Assembly: GCA_963579925.1 (NCBI GenBank)
Contig: CAUZJA010000086.1
Coordinates: 1-10,918 of the forward strand
Source of the DNA: UBA1151 sp963579925
GTDB lineage: Bacteria > Chloroflexota > Dehalococcoidia > Lucifugimonadales > Lucifugimonadaceae
Length of the DNA: 10,918 bases
Direction of reading: 5' to 3'
Positions 5,863 through 10,918 of this stretch are shown here, piece by piece. The translations under genes and the position numbers were made by a program. Within the stretch, counting starts at the first letter, position 1, and each line of letters begins with the position of its first letter. The notes beneath the pieces were generated by a model. It had not been told where the DNA came from. It saw only the letters and a program-made list of their open reading frames with translations, and searched no databases.

Positions 5863-6942
5863 ATGCAACAGGACCACGTAAAGCACATCGATATATTTCG
5901 TGATCCTGGCCGCTATGCGGGATGGCCGGCGAACTATGGAATGTGGTCATGGGGCGATGAAATAGTCCTGGCGTTCACAGCTGGGTATCCCGATCCGACC
6001 GGGGGATTCCATGCTCGTGACCGCAGTCGACCCCTCGTCACGATGCAAGCACGCAGTGCCGATGCCGGAGTGACCTGGGACGTCCAGGAAGCAAACGTCC
6101 CATACGGTGCGGGACTTTCAGCCTACGAGCACATGAACCAGGATGTGATCGACCAATTACCTCCGCTCGAATTCAAATCGCCTGATGGGGTCGACTTCAC
6201 GAAGCCCGATTCCGCAATCATGTGCGGTAGGACCGGACTCCGAGCCGGTGCGAAGTCATGGTTCTACTGGTCGCCTGATCGGTGTGAATCATGGGACGGG
6301 CCGTTTGAGTTTCCGATGTTTGGCCAAAAAGGTATCGCAGCCCGAACCGATGTGATTGTTGAAGGCCCGCGTTCGGCGATCTTCCTGTTGAGTTCGACTA
6401 TTCCGTCAGGTGAAGAAGGCCGCGTTCTGGCAGCGAGAACTGATGACGCCGGCTCCACATTCGAGTTCCTGTCGTGGCTGAACGAGACACCCGTTGAGTC
6501 GGACATCATGCCGACGTCTTTGCAAACCAGCGACGGCTCGATTCTTTCCATTATCCGTTCACACGGTGCCGGACAAAACGACTGCTGGCTCCAGCAGTAC
6601 CGCTCAACCGACGACGGCGTCACGTGGACAGACGAAGGCGCGGTTGTTGCCAGCACCGGCGACGGCGGCAATCCCGCAGCGCTAACGGCACTCCCCGATG
6701 GGCGCCTCTGCGTCGTCTACGGTGTACGAGATGACCCACGCCGAATCTGCGCCAAGTTGAGCGATGATGAAGGCACCTCATGGAGCAAAGAAATCGTCCT
6801 CCGAAACGACGGCGGTAGCCACGACCTCGGCTACCCGCGCTGCGTGGCCCTGCCCAACGGCAAGCTAGTAATCGCCTATTACTGGAACGACTCCCCAGAA
6901 GGCGAGCGGTACATAGGCGGCACGATTTGGGAGCCTGTGTAA
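5863..6942 (+). CDS. Sialidase-like Asp-box beta-propeller protein
   Basis: The 359-residue product is a BNR/sialidase-superfamily protein, expected to fold as a six-bladed propeller. Asp boxes (S-x-D-x-G-x-x-W type) occur at residues 65-72, 137-144 (degenerate, CES), 193-200 (ends in F), 248-255 and 300-307. The N-terminus has GRYAGWPANYGMWSWGDEIVLAF, seen in exo-sialidase-like proteins of environmental bacteria. No signal peptide or membrane segment is present, so it should be cytoplasmic. I do not see a clear RIP motif of true sialidases, so the hydrolytic activity and substrate are uncertain. ATG at 5863 follows GGAG (5854-5857) with good spacing. It diverges from the keto-acid hydratase gene and ends in a probable terminator, so it is likely monocistronic. 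Confidence 0.85.
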   Translation: MQQDHVKHIDIFRDPGRYAGWPANYGMWSWGDEIVLAFTAGYPDPTGGFHARDRSRPLVTMQARSADAGVTWDVQEANVPYGAGLSAYEHMNQDVIDQLPPLEFKSPDGVDFTKPDSAIMCGRTGLRAGAKSWFYWSPDRCESWDGPFEFPMFGQKGIAARTDVIVEGPRSAIFLLSSTIPSGEEGRVLAARTDDAGSTFEFLSWLNETPVESDIMPTSLQTSDGSILSIIRSHGAGQNDCWLQQYRSTDDGVTWTDEGAVVASTGDGGNPAALTALPDGRLCVVYGVRDDPRRICAKLSDDEGTSWSKEIVLRNDGGSHDLGYPRCVALPNGKLVIAYYWNDSPEGERYIGGTIWEPV

Positions 6943-6945
6943 CAA

Positions 6946-6980
6946 AAAAAGCGCGGCGGAGAGGCCGGGCCTTTTCTTTT
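6946..6980 (+). terminator. Probable rho-independent terminator of the sialidase-like gene
   Basis: An A-run and GC arm (AAAAG-C-G-CGGC, 6947-6957) pair with GCCG-G-G-C-CTTTT (6964-6975) around loop GGAGAG. The stem has one mismatch and one bulge. CTTTTCTTTT (6971-6980) supplies the U-tract. It starts four bases after the stop codon. Confidence 0.65.
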
Positions 6981-7327
6981 GTGGGATCAGAGCGTCATAT
7001 GCTTGCGCCATATGGAGCGTTGGGCAATGAACACCCATGGGGCATCCACAAATTGCGACCACTTCACTGATGCGTATACAGGGTGACAGTTGTCCGATCA
7101 CTACGTTCCGTTGCTACGTTTGAAAAAGATTGCGCCCACCAGCAAAAACACCCGCTGTGATGTGTGTTGGATGCATACTTGTATGCGCGAGCAGCGTCGC
7201 CCCGTGACCGATCGATGACCGCTTGATGCCAGGCAGCACGGGCGCACCTCATGCCACATTGCATCCAAGCTGCTTCATTTGATGTCCATGATGGTCGGTC
7301 TGGTAACTTAGAGATTGCCGCACAATT
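6981..7327. other. Non-coding stretch upstream of tRNA-Leu(TAA)
   Basis: I see no gene here; reading frames crossing it run antisense through the tRNA or lack start signals. It holds a compact dyad GCATAC-TT-GTATGC (7173-7186), a pair of CATATG palindromes near 6998-7016, and one copy (7053-7072) of a 20-base motif that recurs imperfectly at 7589-7608. The tRNA promoter must lie in this stretch, but I cannot assign it. Confidence 0.4.
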
Positions 7328-7414
7328 GCCGGGGTGGCGGAATGGTAGACGCGGCGGACTTAAAATCCGCTTCTGTATAACAGAGTGCAGGTTCGATCCC
7401 TGCTCCCGGCACCA
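7328..7414 (+). tRNA. trnL: tRNA-Leu (TAA anticodon)
   Basis: Acceptor arms GCCGGGG (7328-7334) and TCCCGGC (7404-7410) pair with one G-U at the inner end, discriminator A7411 and CCA encoded at 7412-7414. The anticodon stem GCGGA/TCCGC encloses CTTAAAA, giving anticodon TAA (reads UUA/UUG). The variable arm forms CTGT-ATA-ACAG. The 87-base class II form is expected for Leu. It stands alone, unlike the tRNA cluster at 2749-3085. Confidence 0.97.
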
Positions 7415-7723
7415 GGCATTCTGAGATTGAAATCCGGAGCGATGGCGACACGAGCGGGCTAGTTGGGGGCACTTGGGCTGAACGTTCGGTAGCCCCTTCC
7501 AGTCCACGCAGGGCTTTCAGCTGTCGTGGCTCCCAAAGTCACAATCCGACATCGCCGGGCGGTCTCTTTTTTGACGATTACATGGCTTTTGCAACCACTT
7601 CACCTATGAGCCGCTAAAGATTCCCGTTCCGGCCGCTGCAAATCCAGCGCACCACTGAGTTGACCAATAGTCGTTGAGCAACTAGCCACTCTGCTCAGTA
7701 AAACTAGTCATTTGAGGACAACC
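7415..7723. other. Non-coding stretch between tRNA-Leu and the YCII pseudogene
   Basis: No gene is supported here. A T-run (7565-7572) follows a short CG-rich palindrome (TCGCCGGGCGG) and could be a poor terminator for the tRNA. GGGCT (7475-7479) and AGCCC (7490-7494) could pair. The imperfect motif copy at 7589-7608 lies here. The last bases carry the GAGG ribosome binding site (7714-7717) of the dead YCII gene. Confidence 0.35.
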
Positions 7724-8059
7724 ATGAGCAAGTACATCGCGATCTAACACGCCACAGCCACGGCTATGGAAGCCACGCAGAACATGTCGCCAGAGCAGAT
7801 GCAGGAAGGCATGTGCGCGTGGATGAAATGGGCGGAAGCCTGCGGCGATGGACTCGTTGGTATGGGAAGCCCACTCATGGGCGGGCTGAAGATCCGCCCG
7901 ACGGAAGTTCCCCCAGCGACAAGCGAGCTACCGGCTACTCAATCTTGGAGGCCGAGGACATGGCGGGCGCAGAAGCCCCTCCCACAGGGTCACCCGCGCC
8001 TCGGCTGGGCCGCAGGCTGCGAGATTGAAGTTCACGAGTCGATGCCGATGCCGATGTAG
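7724..8059 (+). pseudogene. YCII/DGPF-family protein, disrupted by one stop and two frameshifts
   Basis: ATG at 7724 has GAGG six bases upstream and reads MSKYIAI, then TAA at 7745-7747, then HATATAMEATQNMSPEQMQEGM. A tyrosine codon is expected at the stop (TAC to TAA). The frame stays sound to MGSPLMGGLKI (about 7893). There one base appears lost, and the sense continues one frame over as DGSSPSDKRATGYSILEAEDMAGAEA. Near 7974-7990 one base appears gained and the original frame resumes as GHPRLGWAAGCEIEVHESMPMPM to TAG at 8057-8059. The assembled protein would be about 110 residues, typical of small YCII/DGPF ferredoxin-like proteins of unconfirmed function. The opposite shifts cancel. It is either a decayed gene or a poorly sequenced intact one; translation restarting at ATG 7766 would still lose the middle. 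Confidence 0.8.
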
Positions 8060-8175
8060 AAACGTTCAATTAGCGACACCGGGTGACGGCGGTCGAATCT
8101 ATCCAGCAACAACTTCCGATCGCATTTTCATGGGATTTGCTCGGGTCGCGTAAAGCCGGCGTATTGACGCAATCG

Positions 8176-8487
8176 TCATGTTCGTTCTAGGGGCGCAACC
8201 GGCTCAAGATACTCCCGCCAGATCATTGCAGCCTCAAGCTATTCCAATTCCGGCGAATCGGGCAACAATTCCGGCGGGAACAGCCGCTGTTCGCTGAGCC
8301 CAATCATTGGGTCTACCAACTCGTCGCCGCGGATGTACTCAGTAATCACAAACGTAGAGGTGGGATCACGCTGGCCAACGGAACTGACGTGGGGTTGGGT
8401 CCGCGGTTGTGGGAGCCACGGAAGTTGCAGGCGACGCGCCATTCGCGCCACTCCCACGCGCCGCTGCCAGCATGAGTAGTACTCCAA
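8176..8487 (-). pseudogene. Possible decayed reading frame with internal TAG
   Basis: From 8487 the frame runs 82 codons to TAG at 8241-8239, then continues LEAAMIWREYLEPVAPLERT to TGA at 8178-8176. The part from about residue 45 on is protein-like: FVITEYIRGDELVDPMIGLSEQRLF, PELLPDSPELE, then, past the TAG, a sensible amphipathic tail. Tyr to stop is a simple explanation. The N-terminal half is Arg/Gln/Pro-rich and unconvincing; a neighbouring frame (WEWREWRVACNFRG) looks equally plausible there, suggesting a further frameshift. No family was recognised and no ribosome binding site is evident. The rest of 8060-8508 shows nothing else. Confidence 0.3.
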
Positions 8488-8508
8488 CGGACACCGAACA
8501 CATGACCC

Positions 8509-9504
8509 TCACGGCAAATACGTCTCGCACTTCGGGTCTTTGAAGATAGTGGCGAGTCCGTGAAGCAGGCCAGCAGCGGTTTCGTTCAGTGCTGTGGCAA
8601 AGTGGGTTTTTCCTTTGACTCGCAACAGTGGGAAGCCATCTCCACTACCCCTTCCAGCGCCAATTCCCTCCAGGTCGTTCAAAAAAGTCGACTTCACTGA
8701 TGGGGCGTTACGAAGACTCGCTGGAGATTGAATCACTTCCCACGTGAATGGCTCGCCGGTCAACTGAGTGTTCTCAGATCGAACCTGTATGTACATGCCG
8801 AATCCGCTTTCACAAACCAGGCCTTCTATTTCACCACCCCGTAACTCGTAGTGCGTTCCGTTGAGATACTCCGTCCACAGCCGCTCCACCTCCGCCTTCC
8901 CTGCGAACGGCTGTCCTTCATCGACTTCTGGCGGAAAATCTGGGATTGACCAACTCAGAAGCTCCAATTGTCCGGCACTGAGTTGTGATATCGTCACGCC
9001 GAAGTGAGAGTCAGACGGTACAAACTCCGGCCCCGCGGTCGCAGTAGGCGCAATCGTGGGAATGGCAATCACCGCAACTGCCGCCGCCGCCAGCTCAGCC
9101 AGGGCAGCTCTGCCGGCATCATCAGCGCTCTCAAGCGCCTCAAATCCTTCTGTTGATTTGATTGGGTCTCTGTCGATGTTTACGGATACAACAAACGCCG
9201 ATGCGATGACAGACTTCGCATTCTCAATGACCCTCGCCAAAATATCCCTGTCTTCTCGGGAATCCGATGCCGAAGACGCCGACTCAAGCTCAGAGATCAA
9301 GTTCTGCATCTCTTCACCCATGGAGAGAACGCTCTCCTTTATTTCGCTCGCCTCAGCGAGGCGATTCTGCTGCGCCAGGTCAATGAGATTACGAACGCTG
9401 GATAGGGTGACTTCAAGATGCTCATCCATGTCAGCGGCGATGACTTCCAGCGTCCTCAATGCAATGGCACTTGGAGTGGCCGACACCGCTGAGACGGTCG
9501 CCAA
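8509..9504 (-). CDS. Body of a secreted or lipoprotein gene, severed from its signal peptide
   Basis: The frame gives 331 residues from a TTG at 9504 and is open upstream to 9624. No family was recognised. Residues 1-20 are Ala/Ser/Thr-rich, and just upstream the frame reads SQSPSVQPSPTATA, a linker typical after an export signal. Residues 25-77 look alpha-helical (DMDEHLEVTLSSVRNLIDLAQQNRLAEASEI region), and an Ala-rich hydrophobic stretch follows at 131-158. Residues 160-331 look like a mixed domain with two cysteines, C231 and C326, which could form a disulfide. The TTG has no good ribosome binding site. A perfect signal-peptide reading (MFRRRILSSIITIALLLTVAC) begins at 9625 in another frame and is cut off by a stop inside a 40-bp palindrome. 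As read, the body probably is not exported or is poorly made. Confidence 0.65.
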   Translation of the reverse strand: MATVSAVSATPSAIALRTLEVIAADMDEHLEVTLSSVRNLIDLAQQNRLAEASEIKESVLSMGEEMQNLISELESASSASDSREDRDILARVIENAKSVIASAFVVSVNIDRDPIKSTEGFEALESADDAGRAALAELAAAAVAVIAIPTIAPTATAGPEFVPSDSHFGVTISQLSAGQLELLSWSIPDFPPEVDEGQPFAGKAEVERLWTEYLNGTHYELRGGEIEGLVCESGFGMYIQVRSENTQLTGEPFTWEVIQSPASLRNAPSVKSTFLNDLEGIGAGRGSGDGFPLLRVKGKTHFATALNETAAGLLHGLATIFKDPKCETYLP

Positions 9505-9545
9505 CGCCGTGGGGGACGGTTGGACTGACGGAGATTGGGAAGCGA

Positions 9546-9585
9546 CGTTACTTCTTACCGTCGCACGCGACGGTAAGAAGTAACG
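9546..9585. repeat. Near-perfect 40-bp palindrome inside the lipoprotein gene start
   Basis: Nineteen bases at 9546-9564 (CGTTACTTCTTACCGTCGC) are followed by two spacer bases AC and their exact reverse complement at 9567-9585. No comparable structure exists elsewhere in the window. It falls on the cysteine codon of the signal peptide, and its left arm on the plus strand supplies the TAA that ends the leader on the minus strand. See the matching finding for a likely origin. Confidence 0.95.
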
Positions 9586-9625
9586 CGATAGTAATAATGG
9601 AACTGAGGATTCGTCTACGGAACAT
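9548..9625 (-). CDS. Truncated lipoprotein signal peptide (N-terminal piece of the 8509-9504 gene)
   Basis: ATG at 9625 (or an in-frame ATG at 9631) reads MFRRRILSSIITIALLLTVAC, then DGKK and TAA at 9550-9548. It has a three-Arg basic start, a hydrophobic core from I10 to L17, and an LTVAC lipobox with C21 as the lipidation site. Only 25 residues are coded before the stop. The frame is one base off that of the downstream body, and the shift arises within the palindrome. Upstream 9632-9820 is a divergent intergenic region with the AT-rich site TTAATTA at about 9697-9703 and no clear ribosome binding site for this start. Confidence 0.6.
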   Translation of the reverse strand: MFRRRILSSIITIALLLTVACDGKK

Positions 9626-9820
9626 CAGCATCTACCAGTCATCTAGGCGGACACTCTCGCGAAGTGCCCACTGAATCCCCAAAATCGAGTGTAGTTAATT
9701 AGATTGCGTGCGAAGACGCAAACAGCGCAGTTCAATCTGGCGATACGCTCGGAAGTTGAATGGCATCGCGTGCACTGCGGCTTCACCACCAGCCCCACAC
9801 CAGTAGTATCGAGGTCACCC

Positions 9821-10279
9821 ATGCCGCTCGACCCCAAAGTTCAACAGTTCGTTGCCGATAACCCGCAGGGCGTGCTCACCACGTACCGACGCAACGGCAA
9901 AGCGCAGATGAGCATCATCACCGTACGGCCCCACCGCGGAGCAATCGGCATTTCGATTACCGAGGATCGAATCAAGTTCAAGAACCTTCTGCGCAACGGC
10001 GAATGCTCGCTGTTGGTCTCCGCCGCCGACTGGTGGTCAGGATTTCTCGTCTTCGATGGCGCTGCAGAACTGATCTATTCGGGCAACACCGAGGCGGAAC
10101 AGTTGCGACTAGCGCGCCGCGAAATCTACAGCGCCATGACCCGCAAACGTACCGATGACTGGGACGAGTACGACCGCCTGGTTGACGATGATAAGCGCGT
10201 CGCCATGATCCTCAACCCCACCCACATCTACGGCACCGTCTTCCGCCCCGACTGGCCACCAGCAAACGCTCCGATTTAG
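9821..10279 (+). CDS. PPOX-class, probably F420-dependent oxidoreductase
   Basis: The 152-residue product has the split-barrel flavin-reductase-like fold of the pyridoxamine-phosphate-oxidase family, in the subgroup usually annotated as F420-dependent. It starts MPLDPKVQQFVADNPQGVLTTYRRNGKAQMSIITV, with the expected paired strands, followed by GISITEDRIKFKNLLRNGECSLLVSA and a conserved FLVFDGAAELI strand. It ends with KRVAMILNPTHIYG. Such proteins reduce small substrates with F420H2 or bind flavin or heme; the substrate here is unknown. ATG at 9821 is preferred over a start 39 codons upstream because GAGG (9811-9814) precedes it by six bases and the protein begins at the family's usual point. 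A REP-like element begins 14 bases after the stop. Confidence 0.88.
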   Translation: MPLDPKVQQFVADNPQGVLTTYRRNGKAQMSIITVRPHRGAIGISITEDRIKFKNLLRNGECSLLVSAADWWSGFLVFDGAAELIYSGNTEAEQLRLARREIYSAMTRKRTDDWDEYDRLVDDDKRVAMILNPTHIYGTVFRPDWPPANAPI

Positions 10280-10292
10280 GGCGTCTTTGGCT

Positions 10293-10390
10293 GTTCCGTA
10301 GTGCGGGCTCCCAGCCCGCGGTTTTCTGGTGGGCAGGGATGCCCACGCGACGGAACGTTGTCGGTAGTGCGGGTTATTAGCCCGCACTAC
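10293..10390. repeat. REP-like element with three hairpins
   Basis: GTTCCG (10293-10298) and CGGAAC (10351-10356) bracket two hairpins: GCGGGCT-CCC-AGCCCGC (10303-10319) and GTGGGCA-GGGA-TGCCCAC (10329-10346). Right behind them, GTAGTGCGGG (10364-10373) pairs with CCCGCACTAC (10381-10390). The 10-base GTAGTGCGGG thus occurs twice, at 10298-10307 and 10364-10373. No U-tract follows any stem. Layout between a stop codon and a promoter fits REP/BIME-type extragenic palindromes, possibly dispersed by a RAYT transposase elsewhere in the genome. Confidence 0.75.
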
Positions 10391-10420
10391 GTCGGAGACC
10401 GTTTCTTCCAGACAACAAAT

Positions 10421-10447
10421 GTTAGACTAGTCTAGTCAGACTAGAAC
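10421..10447. promoter_or_regulatory. Palindromic operator upstream of phd/vapC
   Basis: GTTAGACTAG begins a run of overlapping dyads. AGACTAGTCT (10424-10433) is a perfect 10-bp palindrome, and CTAGTCT (10427-10433) is mirrored by AGACTAG (10438-10444) around AGTC. It is 29 bases before the antitoxin ATG. Phd-family antitoxins bind such repeats and repress their own operon, and the toxin modulates this, so this is the expected operator/promoter zone. Confidence 0.7.
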
Positions 10448-10475
10448 TTACCTCATCCGGTACAAGAACTGAATC

Positions 10476-10718
10476 ATGAAAACTGTCGGCTCATATGAAG
10501 CCAAAACACACCTCTCAAAATTCCTTGAAGAAGTTGAAAACGGAGAAGAGCTGGTGATCACCCGCCACGGAAAAGCGGTCGCCAGACTCATTCCATTCAC
10601 TCAGCGGGTAGATGACGCTCGATTGAATTCAGCTGTCGCAACCATGAAGGAGTTCCGGAAGGGTCGTCATCTCAACGGGCTCTCCATCAAAGAGTTGATT
10701 GAAGAAGGCCGCGAGTGA
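10476..10718 (+). CDS. Phd/YefM-family antitoxin
   Basis: The 80-residue product is a type II antitoxin. Residues 1-50 show the Phd/YefM DNA-binding fold: MKTVGSYEAKTHLSKFLEEVENGEELVITRHGKAVARLIPF, with the conserved EAK, EVENGE and ITRHGKAVA motifs. The remaining 30 residues are the charged, flexible tail that wraps the toxin. It probably dimerises, represses its own promoter through the palindromes at 10421-10447, and neutralises the PIN-domain toxin whose GTG overlaps its stop. The ATG has only a weak ribosome binding site, but the N-terminus matches the family. Phd-type antitoxins pair with several toxin types; here the partner is VapC-like. Confidence 0.93.
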   Translation: MKTVGSYEAKTHLSKFLEEVENGEELVITRHGKAVARLIPFTQRVDDARLNSAVATMKEFRKGRHLNGLSIKELIEEGRE

Positions 10719-10918
10719 GTGGCCTGGTTCTCGACGCATCGAGTGCGCTCTCCTGGTGCTTCGAGGACGAAGACGAATCTTTCGCCGATGATCTGGTAGA
10801 CATCGTCGCAGCGACTGGCGCTGTGGTGTCAAACATCTGGCCTCTGGAGATTACGAACGCGCTTGTGGTTGCGGAGCGTCGCGAGCGAATCACTGTCCCA
10901 GAGAGCGCATCATTCTTG
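10715..10918 (+). CDS. vapC: VapC-like PIN-domain toxin, cut by the window edge
   Basis: GTG at 10715 overlaps the antitoxin stop by four bases (GTGA), the usual translational coupling of such pairs. The 68 residues visible read VSGLVLDASSALSWCFEDEDESFADDL, then AVVSNIWPLEITNALVVAERRERI, a PIN-domain start. D7 in VLDAS is the first catalytic acid and E45 in WPLEITNAL the second; both coordinate magnesium in this RNase family. PIN toxins are ribonucleases that cut tRNA or rRNA and halt translation. The C-terminal half with the remaining acidic residues is beyond the window. The initiator codon GTG is translated as Met. Identification as VapC-type is from motifs only. Confidence 0.9.
   Translation, partial: MSGLVLDASSALSWCFEDEDESFADDLVDIVAATGAVVSNIWPLEITNALVVAERRERITVPESASFL

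Noticed and set aside
7064..7507. Minus-strand 147-codon frame
   Set aside because: It runs antisense through the whole tRNA-Leu gene and reads as low-quality sequence, so it is a shadow.
9056..9583. Plus-strand 175-codon frame, Ala/Ser-rich
   Set aside because: It is the antisense image of the minus-strand secreted-protein gene, whose linker, helices and cysteines make better protein sense.
10293..10390. Terminator or CRISPR-like repeat after the oxidoreductase gene
   Set aside because: The hairpins have no U-tract, and there are no regularly spaced repeats with unique spacers.

Overview
The window looks like chromosomal DNA from a free-living bacterium, most plausibly a Chloroflexota (SAR202/Dehalococcoidia-like) lineage. 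The hints are an F420-type PPOX oxidoreductase, a cyclase/ATPase-type TPR C-terminus, a YCII-family protein ending in MPMPM, and four tRNAs that all encode their CCA ends. The taxonomic placement is inference, not proof.

Left part (1-3132). A broken or partial TPR-protein C-terminus (to 640) is followed by a clear nitrogen-uptake pair: an Amt ammonium channel (887-2101) and a divergent PII protein (2176-2529). A hairpin in the gap overlaps the PII ribosome binding site. Then come a strong hairpin, a Trp-Leu-Cys tRNA cluster and a textbook rho-independent terminator.

Middle (3133-6980). The minus strand carries an orphan beta-domain fragment, then a cluster of three small membrane-associated genes: a lipoprotein, a DUF4389 protein and an unknown small membrane protein. 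Good Shine-Dalgarno sequences fix their starts. A 2-keto-4-pentenoate hydratase-like enzyme (minus) is divergent from a sialidase-like Asp-box propeller protein (plus), which ends in a probable terminator.

Right part (6981-10918). This is accessory and visibly eroded. It holds tRNA-Leu(TAA), a YCII-family pseudogene with one stop and two compensating frameshifts, and a possible decayed minus-strand reading frame with an internal TAG. It also holds a secreted/lipoprotein gene whose signal peptide is cut from its body by a near-perfect 40-bp palindrome. Removing 25 bases between two CGTCGC repeats there restores one open frame. The window closes with an intact F420-type oxidoreductase, a REP-like triple-hairpin element and a Phd/VapC toxin-antitoxin pair behind a palindromic operator. 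The toxin runs off the edge.

No wholly new multi-gene system is evident. The most unusual signals are the palindrome-disrupted lipoprotein gene, the PII protein with rebuilt T- and B-loops, and the cluster of broken genes at 7.7-9.6 kb.
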